Assembly: GCA_024402335.1 (NCBI GenBank)
Contig: JAKSTZ010000010.1
Location: 1-64,000 of the forward strand
Direction: 5' to 3'
Origin: Bacteroidales bacterium
Lineage (GTDB): Bacteria > Bacteroidota > Bacteroidia > Bacteroidales > UBA1715
DNA length: 64,000 nucleotides
Program-made: the position numbers and the translations under genes
The notes under the pieces: model-generated
The model's database searches: none
Told to the model about the DNA's origin: nothing
The model's input: the letters and a program-made list of their open reading frames with translations, nothing else
Shown here: positions 18,907 to 30,608 of the stretch, piece after piece
Numbering within the stretch: position 1 is the stretch's first letter
Layout of the letters: every line of letters begins with the position of its first letter

Positions 18907-19347
18907 TTATTCTTCTACTGTGCCACCTAATGCTACAATTGCAGCTTTAGCTTTTTCAGAAAAAGCGTCTGCTCTTACAACAACTTTAGCTGACAATGTA
19001 CCGTTAGCCAAGATTTTAATTAAATCATTCTTTGAAGCAAGACCGTTTTCTACAAACACATCTTGATTAAATTCTGAAATTCCTTTTTTGTCAACCAATG
19101 TTTGAATTTCTTTCAAGTTTATAGCCTTGAATTCAACACGATTGATGCTCTTGAAACCGAATTTAGGAACACGTCTTTGCAATGGCATTTGACCACCTTC
19201 AAAACCAATCTTTCTTGAATAACCACTTCTTGACTTAGCACCTTTACTACCACGAGTACTTGTACCACCAAGACCAGAACCAGCACCACGACCGATTATC
19301 TTTTTACTTCTTGTACCTTGTACAGGTTTTAATGTCTGTAAATCCAT
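18907..19347 (-). CDS. rplO: 50S ribosomal protein L15
   Basis: L15 binds 23S rRNA late in large-subunit assembly. The 146-aa protein has the glycine/arginine-rich N-terminus ([19 protein letters not shown]) and the L15 core [17 protein letters not shown]. It is 7 bases after rpmD and just before secY. Confidence 0.97.
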   Translation of the reverse strand: MDLQTLKPVQGTRSKKIIGRGAGSGLGGTSTRGSKGAKSRSGYSRKIGFEGGQMPLQRRVPKFGFKSINRVEFKAINLKEIQTLVDKKGISEFNQDVFVENGLASKNDLIKILANGTLSAKVVVRADAFSEKAKAAIVALGGTVEE

Positions 19348-19354
19348 TGTCGTA

Positions 19355-19534
19355 TTAAATTTCTTCTGTTTTTACTAAGTGACTTACTTTATTCACCATT
19401 CCCAAAATTTGTGGAGTAGCTTCTTTCTCTACGCTTGAACCCATTTTGTTCAAACCCAAAGACTCAAGAACCATCTTTTGAGCCTTTGTTCTATCTATTT
19501 TACTTTTAATTAAAGTAACACGAACTTTTGCCAT
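19355..19534 (-). CDS. rpmD: 50S ribosomal protein L30
   Basis: A 59-aa gene found by reading the gap between rpsE and rpl[21 protein letters not shown], then [19 protein letters not shown] and IQ-like [16 protein letters not shown] before TAA. This is the short bacterial L30, a 23S rRNA-binding protein. The position between S5 and L15 is universal in spc operons. Confidence 0.95.
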   Translation of the reverse strand: MAKVRVTLIKSKIDRTKAQKMVLESLGLNKMGSSVEKEATPQILGMVNKVSHLVKTEEI

Positions 19535-19545
19535 AGTTTTTAGAA

Positions 19546-20061
19546 TTATCCGTTAAATACTTTAGTCAATTCAATACCTCTTTGTTTTGCAACCATTGCA
19601 GCATCAGACATTTCCATCAATGCTTTGAAAGTTGCTTTAACAACGTTGTGTGGGTTTGATGATCCTTTTGATTTTGCCAAGACATCTTTAATACCTGCAC
19701 TTTCTAATACAGCACGCATTGCACCACCGGCTTTTACTCCAGTACCAGGAGTTGCTGGTTGCAAATAAACTTCAGCACCACCAAATTTCGCAACTTGTGA
19801 GTGAGGTAATGTACTTTTTACAAGTGGTACACGAATTAAATTTTTCTTTGCATCTTCAACACCTTTAGCAATAGCAGCTGTTACTTCACCTGCTTTACCA
19901 AGACCGTATCCAACAACACCATTTTCATCTCCAACTACAACAATAGCAGCGAATGTAAATGTTCTACCACCTTTCGTAACTTTAGTCACACGATTGATTG
20001 CAACTAAACGATCCTTCAATTCTATATCAGAAGTTCTAACTTTTTTTGAATTATCTATCAT
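19546..20061 (-). CDS. rpsE: 30S ribosomal protein S5
   Basis: S5 is at the mRNA entry channel and affects translational accuracy. The 171-aa protein has the dsRNA-binding-like N-terminal domain ([19 protein letters not shown]) and the C-terminal domain ([35 protein letters not shown]). It starts 3 bases after rplR. Confidence 0.98.
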   Translation of the reverse strand: MIDNSKKVRTSDIELKDRLVAINRVTKVTKGGRTFTFAAIVVVGDENGVVGYGLGKAGEVTAAIAKGVEDAKKNLIRVPLVKSTLPHSQVAKFGGAEVYLQPATPGTGVKAGGAMRAVLESAGIKDVLAKSKGSSNPHNVVKATFKALMEMSDAAMVAKQRGIELTKVFNG

Positions 20062-20064
20062 GTG

Positions 20065-20427
20065 TTAAAAATTTAAACCGTTACTACGAGCTGAGTCAGC
20101 TAATGATTTTACTCTTCCGTGATACAAATAACCATTTCTGTCAAATACTACTGAAGAAACACCTTTTTCAGTAGCTTTCTTTGCAATAGCTTCGCCAACT
20201 AAAGCAGCTTGGTCAATCTTAGTTTTACCTTTGCTTTGAGCAGCAATTTCAGTATCCAAAGATGAAGCAGCAACAAGTGTTGTTCCAGCAATATCATCAA
20301 TAAGTTGAACAGAAATTTGTTTATTACTTCTAAAAACAGACATACGTGGTCTTTCAGCTGTACCTTTTACAACTTTACGTATTCTTCTTTTTATTCTGAT
20401 TCTTCTTTCTATCTTTGTAATAGCCAT
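20065..20427 (-). CDS. rplR: 50S ribosomal protein L18
   Basis: L18 binds 5S rRNA together with L5. The 120-aa protein has a basic N-terminus ([20 protein letters not shown]), the motif [18 protein letters not shown], and the C-terminal [20 protein letters not shown]. Confidence 0.98.
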   Translation of the reverse strand: MAITKIERRIRIKRRIRKVVKGTAERPRMSVFRSNKQISVQLIDDIAGTTLVAASSLDTEIAAQSKGKTKIDQAALVGEAIAKKATEKGVSSVVFDRNGYLYHGRVKSLADSARSNGLNF

Positions 20428-20442
20428 CTTACCTAAGTTTTA

Positions 20443-20994
20443 TTATTTACCTGCAGATTTACCAGCCTTACGACGAATTTGTTCACCTTGGAACTTAATA
20501 CCTTTACCCTTATATGGTTCTGGAGCTCTTAATGAACGAATTTTCGCTGCAACTTGGCCCAACAATTGTTTATCACAACTTGTCATTGTTAACAATGGAT
20601 TGCTACCTCTTTCTGATTTAGCTTCAGCTTTGATTTCATTTGGCAATTGGAAAACAATCGTATGAGAATAACCTAACGCCATTTCAACGTTTTGGCCAGT
20701 TACAGATACTCTATAACCCACACCTACGAATTCTTGTTTTGTAGTATAACCTTCTGTTACACCTATTACCATATTGTTAATCAAAGCACGGTACAAACCA
20801 TGTTTTGATTTTGCTGCTTTTTCTTCTGATGGTCTTTCAACAACTAAATTACCATCTTCAACCTTTACTACGAATCCTTCTTCGATTTTTTGTTGAAGTT
20901 CGCCTTTTGGTCCTTTTACCTTTACAAGATTGTTTTCAATCTTGACTTCCACTTTTTCTGGAATACTAATCGGTGCTTTTCCTATACGTGACAT
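20443..20994 (-). CDS. rplF: 50S ribosomal protein L6
   Basis: L6 sits at the factor-binding site of the large subunit. I start it at the ATG at 20994 (MSRIGKAPISIPEKVEV), giving 183 aa; the open frame runs 15 codons further into rpsH but lacks family similarity there. Two L6 repeats are visible, and the C-terminal signature PEPYKGKGIKFQGEQIRRK is intact. Confidence 0.97.
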   Translation of the reverse strand: MSRIGKAPISIPEKVEVKIENNLVKVKGPKGELQQKIEEGFVVKVEDGNLVVERPSEEKAAKSKHGLYRALINNMVIGVTEGYTTKQEFVGVGYRVSVTGQNVEMALGYSHTIVFQLPNEIKAEAKSERGSNPLLTMTSCDKQLLGQVAAKIRSLRAPEPYKGKGIKFQGEQIRRKAGKSAGK

Positions 20995-21004
20995 CTTCTT
21001 ACTA

Positions 21005-21400
21005 TTAATATACGTAACACAAAACTTCACCTCCAACATTCAAAGCACGCGCTTCTTTATCAGAAACAATTCCTTTGTTTGTGGATAAAATGGCAATACC
21101 TAAACCATTTAATACACGTGGTAATTCTTCAACTGGAACATATTTACGTAAACCTGGTTTACTAATTCTTTCCAATTTCTTAATTGCTGGTGCTTTTGAC
21201 ACTGGATGATATTTCAATGCAATTTTTATAACACTTTCTGGTCCTTCACCTTCGAATTTATAACTCAAGATATAACCTTTGTCGAATAAAACTTTAGTCA
21301 TTTCTTGTTTTATTTTAGAAGAAGGGATTTCAACTACTTTGTGTTGTGCTTTCTGAGCGTTTCTAATCCTTGTTAGATAATCTGCTATTGGATCTGTCAT
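21005..21400 (-). CDS. rpsH: 30S ribosomal protein S8
   Basis: S8 is a primary 16S rRNA-binding protein and in E. coli represses the spc operon. The 131-aa protein starts MTDPIADYLTRIRNAQKAQH. The C-terminal RNA-binding motif is GLGIAILSTNKGIVSDKEAR, followed by NVGGEVLCYVY. Confidence 0.98.
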   Translation of the reverse strand: MTDPIADYLTRIRNAQKAQHKVVEIPSSKIKQEMTKVLFDKGYILSYKFEGEGPESVIKIALKYHPVSKAPAIKKLERISKPGLRKYVPVEELPRVLNGLGIAILSTNKGIVSDKEARALNVGGEVLCYVY

Positions 21401-21418
21401 TGTTGTTGTATTTATATT

Positions 21419-21688
21419 TTACCAACTTGCTTTCTTTACTCCTGGGATCAAACCTGCCGATGCCATTTCACGGAATTGGATACGGCTGATACCAAATTGA
21501 CGGATATAACCTCTTGGTCTTCCTGTTATGCTGCAACGATTGTGCAATCTTACACGTGAAGAATTCTTAGGCAATCTGCTTAATGCAACATAATCACCTT
21601 TTTCCTTCAATTCTGCGCGTTTTGCCGCATATTTATCAACTAACTTTTGACGCTTTCTTTCGCGTGCTTTCATTGATTCTTTTGCCAT
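21419..21688 (-). CDS. rpsN: 30S ribosomal protein S14
   Basis: S14 binds 16S rRNA in the head domain. The 89-aa protein is the long, zinc-free type: no CxxC pairs, and the C-terminal motif is [20 protein letters not shown], followed by [10 protein letters not shown] and ending KKASW. The start is [13 protein letters not shown]. It is 9 bases after rplE. Confidence 0.98.
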   Translation of the reverse strand: MAKESMKARERKRQKLVDKYAAKRAELKEKGDYVALSRLPKNSSRVRLHNRCSITGRPRGYIRQFGISRIQFREMASAGLIPGVKKASW

Positions 21689-21697
21689 GCTGTCTTT

Positions 21698-22246
21698 CTA
21701 TTTTTTAAATGGGAAACCAAATTCTTTTAACAATGCAAAACCTTCTTCATCAGTTTGTGCAGAAGTTACAAAAGTTATATCCATACCCATCATCTTTGTA
21801 ACTTTATCAACTTCAATTTCTGGGAAGATAATTTGTTCTGTAATACCAAATGAGAAGTTACCATTCTTATCAAATTTTGTTTTGATACCTTGGAAATCTC
21901 TAATACGAGGAAGAGCTGAACAAATCAATCTTTCCATGAATTCGTACATTTTTTCTCTTCTCAATGTTACTCGTACACCAATTGGCATTCCTTTTCTTAA
22001 CTTGAAGTTAGAGATATCTTTTCTTGAGTAAGTTGGAACAGCTTTTTGACCAGCAATAATTGAAATTTCACTGATAGCAGTGTCAATTAATTTCTTATCA
22101 GCTACTGCATCACCAATAGCTTGATTTATCACGATCTTTTCAATACGTGGTACTTGCATTTTTGACTTATACCCGAATTGTTTTTGCAAATTCGCCTGTA
22201 TAGTTTCAGTATATAACTTTTTTAATGTAGGTACGTAAGTCTCCAT
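21698..22246 (-). CDS. rplE: 50S ribosomal protein L5
   Basis: L5 binds 5S rRNA and contacts P-site tRNA. The 182-aa protein has [19 protein letters not shown] in the first third, [20 protein letters not shown] in the middle and [20 protein letters not shown] at the C-terminus. Its ATG shares one base with the rplX stop codon. Confidence 0.98.
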   Translation of the reverse strand: METYVPTLKKLYTETIQANLQKQFGYKSKMQVPRIEKIVINQAIGDAVADKKLIDTAISEISIIAGQKAVPTYSRKDISNFKLRKGMPIGVRVTLRREKMYEFMERLICSALPRIRDFQGIKTKFDKNGNFSFGITEQIIFPEIEVDKVTKMMGMDITFVTSAQTDEEGFALLKEFGFPFKK

Positions 22247-22569
22247 TATTTAATTACCTCCCCTGTCTTTTTTGAATAACGAACTAATTTGCCTGCTTCA
22301 TTACGTTTTTTACCAACTCTTGTAGGATTTCCTGTTGCAGGATCAACTAACATAAGATTTGATACATGAATAGGAGCTTCTTTCTTCACAATTCCTCCTT
22401 GAGGATTTTTTGCGTTAGGCTTAGTATTTTTTGATACAATGTTTATTCCTTCTACAAGAGCAGAGTCAATCTTGGTTTTCATTTCAAGAACTTTACCTTT
22501 TTGACCTTTGTACTCACCAGAAAGAACTAATACAGTGTCGCCTTTTTTTATGTTAAATTTCTTTTGCAT
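22246..22569 (-). CDS. rplX: 50S ribosomal protein L24
   Basis: L24 starts large-subunit assembly at the 5' end of 23S rRNA. From the ATG at 22569 ([20 protein letters not shown]) it is 107 aa with a KOW motif and the C-terminal [20 protein letters not shown]. The frame is open upstream into rplN but 22569 gives the family start. Confidence 0.96.
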   Translation of the reverse strand: MQKKFNIKKGDTVLVLSGEYKGQKGKVLEMKTKIDSALVEGINIVSKNTKPNAKNPQGGIVKKEAPIHVSNLMLVDPATGNPTRVGKKRNEAGKLVRYSKKTGEVIK

Positions 22570-22585
22570 TTCTACTAGTATTAAA

Positions 22586-22954
22586 TTATAACACTTCTGG
22601 AGCAAGTGAAACGATTTTCATATATTGACCATCACGTAATTCACGACCTACAGGACCGAAAATACGAGTACCTCTCATTTCACCAGCTTCGTTAAGCAAA
22701 ACTACTGCATTGTCATCAAAGCGGATGTATGAACCATCAGCACGCTTAACTTCTTTTTTCGTTCTCACAACTACGCCTTTTGTAACCTGACCTTGTTTAA
22801 CATTACCGTTAGGTATTGCACTCTTTACGGTTACGACGATTTTATCACCGATAGAAGCATATCTTTTTCCTGTACCACCTAAAACACGGATACACAAAAC
22901 TTCTTTTGCTCCACTATTATCAGCAACGTTTAATCTTGTTTCTTGCTGTATCAT
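22586..22954 (-). CDS. rplN: 50S ribosomal protein L14
   Basis: L14 lies at the intersubunit bridge region. The 122-aa protein starts [19 protein letters not shown] and has [20 protein letters not shown], then [20 protein letters not shown]. It follows rpsQ by 3 bases. Confidence 0.98.
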   Translation of the reverse strand: MIQQETRLNVADNSGAKEVLCIRVLGGTGKRYASIGDKIVVTVKSAIPNGNVKQGQVTKGVVVRTKKEVKRADGSYIRFDDNAVVLLNEAGEMRGTRIFGPVGRELRDGQYMKIVSLAPEVL

Positions 22955-22957
22955 CTC

Positions 22958-23212
22958 TTATTTCGTTTTTTCAATTATCTCAACTAATCGCCAACGTTTT
23001 GTCTTGCTCAATGGACGTGTTTCCATGATTCTTACAACATCGCCTTCTGAACATTCAGACTTGTCATCTTGAGCGACAAATTTAGTCGTTCTTTTCAAGA
23101 ACTTACCATATAATGGGTGTTTTTCTTTTCTCTCAACAGCAACAACAATTGTTTTGTCCATTTTATTGCTGACTACAACACCTATTCTTTCTTTTCTGAA
23201 ATTTCTCTCCAT
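22958..23212 (-). CDS. rpsQ: 30S ribosomal protein S17
   Basis: S17 is an OB-fold primary binder of 16S rRNA. The 84-aa protein contains [34 protein letters not shown] and [20 protein letters not shown], as usual for bacterial S17. Confidence 0.98.
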   Translation of the reverse strand: MERNFRKERIGVVVSNKMDKTIVVAVERKEKHPLYGKFLKRTTKFVAQDDKSECSEGDVVRIMETRPLSKTKRWRLVEIIEKTK

Positions 23213-23218
23213 TTTAGA

Positions 23219-23413
23219 CTATTTAGTTAGTTCGCGTTCTCTTAATATTGTTTTCATACGAGCTATATTACGTCTCGTTTCTCTCAATTGATTAGGATTT
23301 TCCAATGGAGTGATAACATGATTAAGTTTCATCTTATTCAAACCTTCTGATTCTACCTGGATTTTTTCCTCAATCTCTTTTGTCGATAATTCTCTAATTT
23401 CTGCTGCCTTCAT
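23219..23413 (-). CDS. rpmC: 50S ribosomal protein L29
   Basis: L29 is a two-helix protein near the tunnel exit where trigger factor and SRP dock. The 64-aa product has MKAAEIRELSTKEIEEKI at the start and NPNQLRETRRNIARMKTIL at the end. Confidence 0.97.
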   Translation of the reverse strand: MKAAEIRELSTKEIEEKIQVESEGLNKMKLNHVITPLENPNQLRETRRNIARMKTILRERELTK

Positions 23414-23424
23414 GGTATTTCTTT

Positions 23425-23847
23425 CTATTCTTGAACATAATCATTTCTTACAACAAATTTGGTTGTTATCGGCAATTTTTGAGCAGCCAAACGAAGTGCT
23501 TCTTTAGCTACTTCCAATGGAACACCATCAGCTTCAAACAATATTCTTCCTGGAGTCACAGGTGCTGCCCAGTGAGAAACAGCTCCCTTACCTTTACCTT
23601 GACGTACTTCTGCTGGTTTTGCAGTTACTGGTTTATCAGGGAATATGCGAATCCAAATCTGACCTTCACGTTTCATATAACGAGTTACAGCAACACGGGC
23701 TGCCTCGATTTGTCTAGCAGTAATCCAATAAGATTCTAATGATTTTATTCCAAAAGATCCGAATGCTAATTCATGCCCTCTTTGAGCATTTCCTTTCATT
23801 CTTCCTTTTTGCTGCTTTCTATATTTTGTTTTCTTAGGTTGTAACAT
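23425..23847 (-). CDS. rplP: 50S ribosomal protein L16
   Basis: L16 helps shape the A-site tRNA region. The 140-aa protein starts [19 protein letters not shown] and has [20 protein letters not shown] followed by [20 protein letters not shown], the region close to the peptidyl transferase centre. Confidence 0.98.
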   Translation of the reverse strand: MLQPKKTKYRKQQKGRMKGNAQRGHELAFGSFGIKSLESYWITARQIEAARVAVTRYMKREGQIWIRIFPDKPVTAKPAEVRQGKGKGAVSHWAAPVTPGRILFEADGVPLEVAKEALRLAAQKLPITTKFVVRNDYVQE

Positions 23848-23866
23848 TGCTAATTCGTATTAGTTG

Positions 23867-24577
23867 TTATTTTTTTGTAGTTCTTTTTCTTCCGCCGAAG
23901 TTTTTCTTTGGTGCAGCACTTGCTTCTACGCTATTTGGAGTTAAATCAACTTTACCATAACGTTCACCTTTGAAAATCCATACCTTCAAACCTAGTTTTC
24001 CGTATGTTGTTAATGCGAATGTACTTGTGTAATCAATATCTGCACGTAATGTATGTAGAGGAATACGTCCTTCTTTGTACATTTCAGAACGAGCCATTTC
24101 TGCACCGTTCAAACGACCAGAGATTTGAATTTTGATTCCTTCTGCACCCATTCTCATTGCTGATGAGATTGCAGTTTTGATAGCACGTCTGTATGCTACA
24201 CGACCTTCCAATTGACGAGCGATTTGATCACCAACAATAACAGCATCCAATTCTGGACGTTTTATTTCAAGAACATTTAATTGAACTTCCTTATTGGAAA
24301 TTTTCTTTAATTCTTCTTTCAATTTGTCAACTTCTTGACCACCCTTACCGATGATAACACCTGGGCGAGCAGTGTTGATAGTTACTGTTACTAATTTTAA
24401 CGTACGCTCAATAATAATTTTTGAAATGCTAGCTTTTGCTAAACGAGCATTTAAATAGCGACGAATCTCATAATCCTCATGTAGTTTTTCTACATAATTA
24501 TCGCCACCATACCAGTTAGAATCCCAACCTTTTATAACTCCTAACCTGTTTCCTATTGGATTTACTTTTTGTCCCAT
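23867..24577 (-). CDS. rpsC: 30S ribosomal protein S3
   Basis: S3 lines the mRNA entry channel. The 236-aa protein starts [18 protein letters not shown]. It carries a type II KH domain with [20 protein letters not shown] and the C-terminal domain with [20 protein letters not shown]. The last 15 residues are a basic tail ([13 protein letters not shown]). Confidence 0.98.
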   Translation of the reverse strand: MGQKVNPIGNRLGVIKGWDSNWYGGDNYVEKLHEDYEIRRYLNARLAKASISKIIIERTLKLVTVTINTARPGVIIGKGGQEVDKLKEELKKISNKEVQLNVLEIKRPELDAVIVGDQIARQLEGRVAYRRAIKTAISSAMRMGAEGIKIQISGRLNGAEMARSEMYKEGRIPLHTLRADIDYTSTFALTTYGKLGLKVWIFKGERYGKVDLTPNSVEASAAPKKNFGGRKRTTKK

Positions 24578-24582
24578 GAAAA

Positions 24583-24996
24583 TTATTTATTTGCTTCTGT
24601 TTCTTTTTGAATTGTATCTACTACAACTGTTACATGATTTGAACGTTTACGAATTCTGTGAGCACGACCTTGTGGTGCAGGTTGAATTCTTTTCAATGTT
24701 CTACCTTCGTTAACAAAGATTTCCTTTATATACAAAGGATTGTCTTCAACACGAAGACCTTCATTCTTTTGTTCCCAGTTGTTTATAGCACTCATCACGA
24801 GTTTTTCAACCTTACGAGAGGCTTCTTTTGTAGAATAACGCAATACATCCAATGCATTGTTTACTTCTCTTCCTCTAATCATATCAACAACCAAACGCAT
24901 TTTGCGAGGAGATGTTGGACAGTTACGCAAGATAGCGAAAGCCTTTTGTTTCTTGGCTTCTTTTATTTTTATTGAACTTTCTTTTTTTCTATTCAT
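24583..24996 (-). CDS. rplV: 50S ribosomal protein L22
   Basis: L22 extends a hairpin into the exit tunnel, where macrolide resistance mutations occur. The 137-aa protein has [20 protein letters not shown] near the start and [20 protein letters not shown] in the hairpin/C-terminal region. It has a 15-residue basic N-terminal extension before the conserved core. Confidence 0.97.
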   Translation of the reverse strand: MNRKKESSIKIKEAKKQKAFAILRNCPTSPRKMRLVVDMIRGREVNNALDVLRYSTKEASRKVEKLVMSAINNWEQKNEGLRVEDNPLYIKEIFVNEGRTLKRIQPAPQGRAHRIRKRSNHVTVVVDTIQKETEANK

Positions 24997-25007
24997 GACT
25001 CGCTAGT

Positions 25008-25274
25008 TTACTTTTTATTACCACCATGACCTCGGAAATTACGTGTAGGTGCGAATTCGCCTAATTTATGACCTACCATGTTTTCTGTAACATACACTGG
25101 AATGAATTTATTTCCATTGTGAACTAACACTGTATGTCCAACGAAATCTGGAGAAATCATAGAGGCACGTGCCCAAGTTTTTACAGAGGTTTTTTTACCA
25201 CTTTCGTTCATTTGAAGCACTTTTCTCTCCAAATTGAAATCAATATATGGTCCTTTTTTTAGAGAACGACTCAT
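25008..25274 (-). CDS. rpsS: 30S ribosomal protein S19
   Basis: S19 binds in the head of the 30S subunit with S13. The 88-aa protein starts [19 protein letters not shown] and has [20 protein letters not shown], then [21 protein letters not shown] with the usual family end. Confidence 0.98.
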   Translation of the reverse strand: MSRSLKKGPYIDFNLERKVLQMNESGKKTSVKTWARASMISPDFVGHTVLVHNGNKFIPVYVTENMVGHKLGEFAPTRNFRGHGGNKK

Positions 25275-25290
25275 AGTTACTTCTTTTTAA

Positions 25291-26118
25291 TTACTTCTTT
25301 CTTCTTTCAATGATTAATTTATTTGATGCTTTCTTAGGAGCACGTGTCTTATAACCTCTTGAAGGCAAACCTTTTCTTGAACGAGGTAAACCTCCTGAAG
25401 CACGACCTTCACCACCACCCATTGGGTGATCTACTGGGTTCATAACAACACCTCTGTTTCGTGGACGACGTCCCAACCATCTTGAACGACCAGCTTTACC
25501 TGATTGTTCCAATGAATGTTCTGAGTTAGAAACAGTACCTATAGTTGCCTTACATGTTACAAGAACCATTCTTGTTTCACCTGAAGGCAATTTAATAATA
25601 GCATATTTTCCATCACGAGAAGCTAATTGAGCATAAGAACCTGCACTACGAGCTAATTGTGCGCCTCTACCTGGTATCAATTCAATATTATGAATAATAG
25701 TACCTAGAGGAATATCTTTCAAATATAACGTATTACCAATTTCTGGTTCAGCTGAATGTCCAGACACAACTTTTTGGCCAACTTGAATACCAACTGGAGC
25801 GATGATATATCTCTTTTCTCCGTCTTCATATTGAACCAAACAAATTCTAGCACTTCTATTTGGATCGTATTCAATAGTTAGAACTTCTGCTTGAACATCT
25901 TCTTTATCTCTCTTGAAGTCTATAATACGATATCTGCGTTTATGGCCTCCACCAATATAACGCATTGTCATCTTACCTGTGTTATCTCTACCACCAGTAC
26001 TTTTCAATACTGTCAAAAGCGACTTTTCAGGTTTGTTTGTTGATGATATTTGATTATCAACAACAACAACCTTATGACGCTGACCAGGAGTGGTTGGTTT
26101 TAATTTCTTTATTGCCAT
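25291..26118 (-). CDS. rplB: 50S ribosomal protein L2
   Basis: L2 is needed for subunit association and peptidyl transfer. The 275-aa protein has [20 protein letters not shown] in the N-terminal part and the highly conserved C-terminal loop [19 protein letters not shown]. The histidine of the DHPMGGGEG motif, implicated in peptidyl transfer, is present. Confidence 0.98.
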   Translation of the reverse strand: MAIKKLKPTTPGQRHKVVVVDNQISSTNKPEKSLLTVLKSTGGRDNTGKMTMRYIGGGHKRRYRIIDFKRDKEDVQAEVLTIEYDPNRSARICLVQYEDGEKRYIIAPVGIQVGQKVVSGHSAEPEIGNTLYLKDIPLGTIIHNIELIPGRGAQLARSAGSYAQLASRDGKYAIIKLPSGETRMVLVTCKATIGTVSNSEHSLEQSGKAGRSRWLGRRPRNRGVVMNPVDHPMGGGEGRASGGLPRSRKGLPSRGYKTRAPKKASNKLIIERRKK

Positions 26119-26123
26119 CTCTA

Positions 26124-26414
26124 TTAAATATTACTATAGAAGTCTATTTTTTGATCTTTTTGAACTGTAACGATAGCTTTTTTATAAGCGTTAGTTCTTC
26201 CTACCATCATTCCTTTTTTAGTATTACGAACTTTCACTTTGCCATCATAACGCATAGTGTTAACTGCCAAAACAGTAACACCATACATTTCTTCAACTGC
26301 TTTCTTTATTTGATCTTTATCTGCCGTTTTCTCAACGATAAAACCATATTGGTTCAAAGCGTCGCCTTTTTTCGACATCTTTTCAGTTATGATCGGTTTT
26401 TGCAATACTTCCAT
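26124..26414 (-). CDS. rplW: 50S ribosomal protein L23
   Basis: L23 docks trigger factor and SRP at the tunnel exit. I take the ATG at 26414 ([17 protein letters not shown]), giving 96 aa; upstream TTG and GTG codons are in frame but unlikely. The conserved [20 protein letters not shown] segment is present. Confidence 0.96.
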   Translation of the reverse strand: MEVLQKPIITEKMSKKGDALNQYGFIVEKTADKDQIKKAVEEMYGVTVLAVNTMRYDGKVKVRNTKKGMMVGRTNAYKKAIVTVQKDQKIDFYSNI

Positions 26415-26420
26415 CACCAA

Positions 26421-27050
26421 TTATTTATTTAAAATTTTAACAATTTCTTCTACTGAGCTCTCGCACAAGATCAAATTTTTAGCCTTCAATAATTCGTAAG
26501 TGTTTATATCTGAGGCATTTACCACAGTAAACCCTTGCAAATTTCTAGCTGACAAATATACATTATTATCTTGATTTGCAATGACTAACAACGATTTTTT
26601 GTCGCTAACATTCAAATTTTTCTGTAAAGCAACAATATTTTTTGTCTTTGGTGCTTCGAATGAAAAATCTTCTACAACAATAATTTCGTTATCTTTTGCT
26701 TTCGCTGATAATACAGATTTACGTGCAAGATCTTTAACTTTTTTATTGATCTTTTCTGAGTAATCACGAGGTTGAGGACCAAATACTCTTGCTCCACCAC
26801 GGAACAATGGGTTCTTGATACTACCTGCACGAGCACCACCTGTACCTTTTTGTCTCTTTAATTTTTTCGTACTTCCAGAAATAGTACTTTTCTCTTTTGA
26901 AGCATGAGTACCTTGACGTTTGTTAGCTAAAATAGCTTTAACATCCAAGTAAACAGCATGTTCGTTTGGTTCTATTCCGAAGATTGCATCGTCAAGGACT
27001 ACTTTTTTTCCAGTATCCTTACCTTGTATGTCTTTTACTACTATTTCCAT
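26421..27050 (-). CDS. rplD: 50S ribosomal protein L4
   Basis: L4 reaches into the exit tunnel and in E. coli represses the S10 operon. The 209-aa protein has the loop [20 protein letters not shown] followed by [16 protein letters not shown]. This loop is where macrolide resistance changes occur elsewhere. It is 2 bases after rplC. Confidence 0.98.
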   Translation of the reverse strand: MEIVVKDIQGKDTGKKVVLDDAIFGIEPNEHAVYLDVKAILANKRQGTHASKEKSTISGSTKKLKRQKGTGGARAGSIKNPLFRGGARVFGPQPRDYSEKINKKVKDLARKSVLSAKAKDNEIIVVEDFSFEAPKTKNIVALQKNLNVSDKKSLLVIANQDNNVYLSARNLQGFTVVNASDINTYELLKAKNLILCESSVEEIVKILNK

Positions 27051-27052
27051 CG

Positions 27053-27673
27053 TTACTTCGTAATTATTAAATATCCACCTTTAGCTCCAGGTACAGCACC
27101 TCTTACTAATACTACATTCTTTTCTGGCATTATCTTAACTACTTCAAGGTTTTGTACCTTTACTTGATTGCCACCCATTTGACCGCCCATTCGCATTCCT
27201 TTGAATACGCGTGATGGAGTAGAACAAGCACCGATAGAACCAGGAGCACGTTGGCGGTCATCTTGACCGTGAGTAGCTTCACCAACACCACCGAAACCAT
27301 GACGTTTTACAACACCTTGGAAACCGCGTCCTTTTGATGTTCCTGTTACAGACAACCAATCACCTTCTGCTAGAATATCTGCAACCGATAAAATATCACC
27401 AAGTTTTACTTCTTTATCAAAATTTCTGAACTCTACAACTTCTCTCTTTGGAGTTGTAGCAGCTTTCTTAAAATGACCAAGTTCAGCACGTGAAGTATTT
27501 TTTTCTTTCTTATCATCGAAACCCAATTGAACTGATGAATAACCATCTGTTTCGTTTGATTTAATCTGGGTAACAACACAAGGTCCAGCTTCAATAACTG
27601 TACATGCTACATTTTTTCCATCTTCCAAGAAGATAGAGGTCATACCTACTTTTTTACCTAGTATACCAAGCAT
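27053..27673 (-). CDS. rplC: 50S ribosomal protein L3
   Basis: L3 is one of the assembly-initiating 23S rRNA-binding proteins. The 206-aa protein starts [15 protein letters not shown] and has the loop [20 protein letters not shown] close to the peptidyl transferase centre, followed by [19 protein letters not shown]. Confidence 0.98.
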   Translation of the reverse strand: MLGILGKKVGMTSIFLEDGKNVACTVIEAGPCVVTQIKSNETDGYSSVQLGFDDKKEKNTSRAELGHFKKAATTPKREVVEFRNFDKEVKLGDILSVADILAEGDWLSVTGTSKGRGFQGVVKRHGFGGVGEATHGQDDRQRAPGSIGACSTPSRVFKGMRMGGQMGGNQVKVQNLEVVKIMPEKNVVLVRGAVPGAKGGYLIITK

Positions 27674-27693
27674 TTTTTTACAATTTTAAATTA

Positions 27694-27999
27694 CTACACT
27701 CTAATTTCAACTTCAACTCCACTTGGCAACTCAAGCTTCATCAAAGCATCAACAGTTTTTGCTGAACTGCTATAAATGTCTAGCAATCGAGCATGTGATG
27801 ACAATTGAAATTGTTCACGTGCTTTTTTGTTAACGTGTGTTGAACGGTTAACAGTAAAAATACGCTTGTGAGTTGGCAGCGGAATCGGACCACTTACTAC
27901 AGCTCCTGTAGTTTTTACAGTCTTAACAATCTTTTCAGCAGATTTATCTACTAGATTGTGGTCATAAGACTTTAATTTAATTCTAATTCTTTGACTCAT
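27694..27999 (-). CDS. rpsJ: 30S ribosomal protein S10
   Basis: S10 is in the head of the 30S subunit and doubles as NusE in antitermination. The 101-aa protein has [20 protein letters not shown] and [20 protein letters not shown]. It follows fusA directly, with no tuf gene between them, unlike the classic str operon. Confidence 0.98.
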   Translation of the reverse strand: MSQRIRIKLKSYDHNLVDKSAEKIVKTVKTTGAVVSGPIPLPTHKRIFTVNRSTHVNKKAREQFQLSSHARLLDIYSSSAKTVDALMKLELPSGVEVEIRV

Positions 28000-28009
28000 G
28001 CCTTTAATA

Positions 28010-30100
28010 TTAATTTTGTTTACTTATAATTGTTTCTGCAATATTTGCTGGAACTTGTTCGAAGTGATCAAATTCCATTGTTGAAGTAGCACGACCTGAA
28101 GTAATTGTACGAAGATCTGTTACATATCCGAACATTTCTGCAAGAGGAACGAATGCTTTTACAACACTTGCGTTATTTCTTGTATCCATACCACGGATTT
28201 GACCACGACGTTTATTCAAGTCACCTACAACATCACCCATAGATTCTTCTGGAGTTACAACCTCTACTTTCATAATTGGTTCCAAAATCTTTGGAGATGC
28301 TTTCTTACATGCTTCTTTGTAACCCATCTTAGCACAAAGTTCGAATGACAATGCATCAGAGTCAACTGGGTGGAAAGAACCATCCATAACTTGTACTTTC
28401 ATTGATTCTACTGGATAACCTGCAAGAACACCATTTTCCATTGCTGCTTTGAAACCTTTTTCAATAGCTGGAATGAATTCCTTAGGAATATTACCACCCT
28501 TAACGTAGTCTTCAAATTGTAAGCCTTCTTTTCCTTCATCAGCTGGACCAATCTTGAATGCAATATCAGCAAACTTACCACGACCACCTGATTGTTTTTT
28601 GAATACTTCTCTGTGTTCTACTTCTACTGTGATAGATTCTTTATAGTTTACTTGAGGAGCACCTTGGTTACATTCAACATGGAATTCACGTTTCAAACGG
28701 TCCATAATGATATCCAAGTGCAATTCACCCATACCACTGATAACTGTTTGACCAGTTTCTTGATCTGTCTTAACTGTAAATGTAGGATCTTCTTCTGCCA
28801 ATTTTGCAAGAGCTATACCCATTTTATCTACGTCAGCTTTTGTTTTTGGTTCAACAGCCAAACCGATCACAGGATCTGGGAATGTCATAGATTCAAGAAC
28901 GATAGGTGCATTTTCATCACAAAGTGTATCACCAGTCTTAATATCTTTGAAACCTACACCAGCAGCAATATCACCACCTTCGATGAAATCGATAGGATTT
29001 TGTTTGTTTGCGTGCATTTGGTAGATACGAGAGATACGTTCTTTTGCACCACTTCTTGTATTATATACATAAGAACCTGCATCCAAGTGACCTGAATATA
29101 CACGGAAATAGCACAAACGACCTACGAATGGGTCAGTAGCAATCTTGAATGCCAAAGCACAGAATGGATCTTCTACACCTGGTTTACGATGAACTTCTTC
29201 ATCTGTATTAGGGTTTGTACCAACGATATATTCTTTATCAAGTGGGCTAGGAAGTAATTCCATTACATAGTTCAACATTTCTTGAACACCTTTGTTCTTA
29301 AATGAAGAACCACACAACATAGGGATTACTTTGTTAGCTATACAAGCTTTACGAAGAGCTGAAAGAATTTCTTCTTCTGTAATAGAATCTGGATCTTCGA
29401 AGAATTTTTCCATCAAAGTGTCATCAAATTCTGATACTGATTCAAGAAGTTTTTCTCTCCATTCAGCAACTTCATCTTTCATATCGTCTGGAATAGGAAC
29501 TTCAGTATATGTCATACCTTGGTCAGCTTCATTCCAAACCATACCGATACCTTTTACTAAGTCAACAACACCCTTGAAACTATCTTCAGCACCAATTGGC
29601 AATTGTAGAGGAACAGCATTACCACCAAGCATTTCACGAACTTGTTTGCACACGTTCAAGAAATCAGCACCTTGACGGTCCATTTTGTTTACGAAACCTA
29701 GACGAGTTACATTGTATCCATCAGCCAAACGCCAGTTTGTTTCTGATTGAGGTTCAACACCATCAACTGCAGAGAACAAGAATACAAGACCATCAAGAAT
29801 ACGTAAAGAACGGTTTACTTCAGCAGTGAAGTCAACGTGTCCCGGAGTATCGATAATGTTAATTTTATATTGGTTTCCTTTATATTTCCAGAAACAAGTA
29901 GTTGCTGCAGAACAGATAGTGATACCACGTTCTTGTTCTTGAGCCATCCAGTCCATTGTTGCAGCACCATCGTGTACTTCACCAATTTTATGGTTTACAC
30001 CAGTATAGTAAAGAATACGTTCTGTAGTGGTAGTTTTACCTGCATCGATGTGAGCAGCGATACCAATGTTTCTTGTATAATGTAAATCAAGTTTTGCCAT
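28010..30100 (-). CDS. fusA: Translation elongation factor G
   Basis: EF-G is the GTPase that drives translocation and ribosome recycling. The 696-aa product has the G domain with [17 protein letters not shown] (P-loop), DTPGHVDFT (G3) and NKMD (G4). Domains II-V follow, with [20 protein letters not shown] at the start of domain IV and [20 protein letters not shown] in domain V. Length is normal for the canonical factor. It lies between rpsG and rpsJ. Confidence 0.98.
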   Translation of the reverse strand: MAKLDLHYTRNIGIAAHIDAGKTTTTERILYYTGVNHKIGEVHDGAATMDWMAQEQERGITICSAATTCFWKYKGNQYKINIIDTPGHVDFTAEVNRSLRILDGLVFLFSAVDGVEPQSETNWRLADGYNVTRLGFVNKMDRQGADFLNVCKQVREMLGGNAVPLQLPIGAEDSFKGVVDLVKGIGMVWNEADQGMTYTEVPIPDDMKDEVAEWREKLLESVSEFDDTLMEKFFEDPDSITEEEILSALRKACIANKVIPMLCGSSFKNKGVQEMLNYVMELLPSPLDKEYIVGTNPNTDEEVHRKPGVEDPFCALAFKIATDPFVGRLCYFRVYSGHLDAGSYVYNTRSGAKERISRIYQMHANKQNPIDFIEGGDIAAGVGFKDIKTGDTLCDENAPIVLESMTFPDPVIGLAVEPKTKADVDKMGIALAKLAEEDPTFTVKTDQETGQTVISGMGELHLDIIMDRLKREFHVECNQGAPQVNYKESITVEVEHREVFKKQSGGRGKFADIAFKIGPADEGKEGLQFEDYVKGGNIPKEFIPAIEKGFKAAMENGVLAGYPVESMKVQVMDGSFHPVDSDALSFELCAKMGYKEACKKASPKILEPIMKVEVVTPEESMGDVVGDLNKRRGQIRGMDTRNNASVVKAFVPLAEMFGYVTDLRTITSGRATSTMEFDHFEQVPANIAETIISKQN

Positions 30101-30112
30101 CTTTCGCTAATA

Positions 30113-30589
30113 TTAAAATCTAAAGTGAGAGAATGCTTTGTTTGCTTCAGCCATTCTGTGAGTTTCATCTTTCTTTTTGAAAGCTCCACCTTCTTCATTG
30201 AAGGCAGCCAAAATTTCAGCAGCTAATTTGTCTTTCATTGAATGACCTGCTCTTTTGCGTGCATACAAAATCAAGTTCTTCATTCCGATTGATTGACGAC
30301 GAGCTGGGCGGATTTCAGAAGGAATCTGGAATGTAGCACCACCTACACGACGGCTTTTTACCTCTACCAATGGAGTAACATTGTCTAAGGCTTTTTTCCA
30401 TACGTCTAATGCAGACATTTCTGGAGTTTGTTTCTTTTCTTCAACGATATTTAACGTATCATAAAAAATTTCATATGCGATGCTTTTTTTACCATCTAAC
30501 ATAAGATTATTTACGAACTTCGTTACATCCACGTCCCCAAACTTAGGATCTGGAAGAATTACTCGTTTTTTTGGTTTACTCTTTCTCAT
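30113..30589 (-). CDS. rpsG: 30S ribosomal protein S7
   Basis: S7 organises the head of the 30S subunit and contacts E-site tRNA. The 158-aa protein starts [19 protein letters not shown] and has [20 protein letters not shown] and ends [14 protein letters not shown], as in other bacterial S7. Confidence 0.98.
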   Translation of the reverse strand: MRKSKPKKRVILPDPKFGDVDVTKFVNNLMLDGKKSIAYEIFYDTLNIVEEKKQTPEMSALDVWKKALDNVTPLVEVKSRRVGGATFQIPSEIRPARRQSIGMKNLILYARKRAGHSMKDKLAAEILAAFNEEGGAFKKKDETHRMAEANKAFSHFRF

Positions 30590-30608
30590 TGAAAATGCTT
30601 ATTAAAGA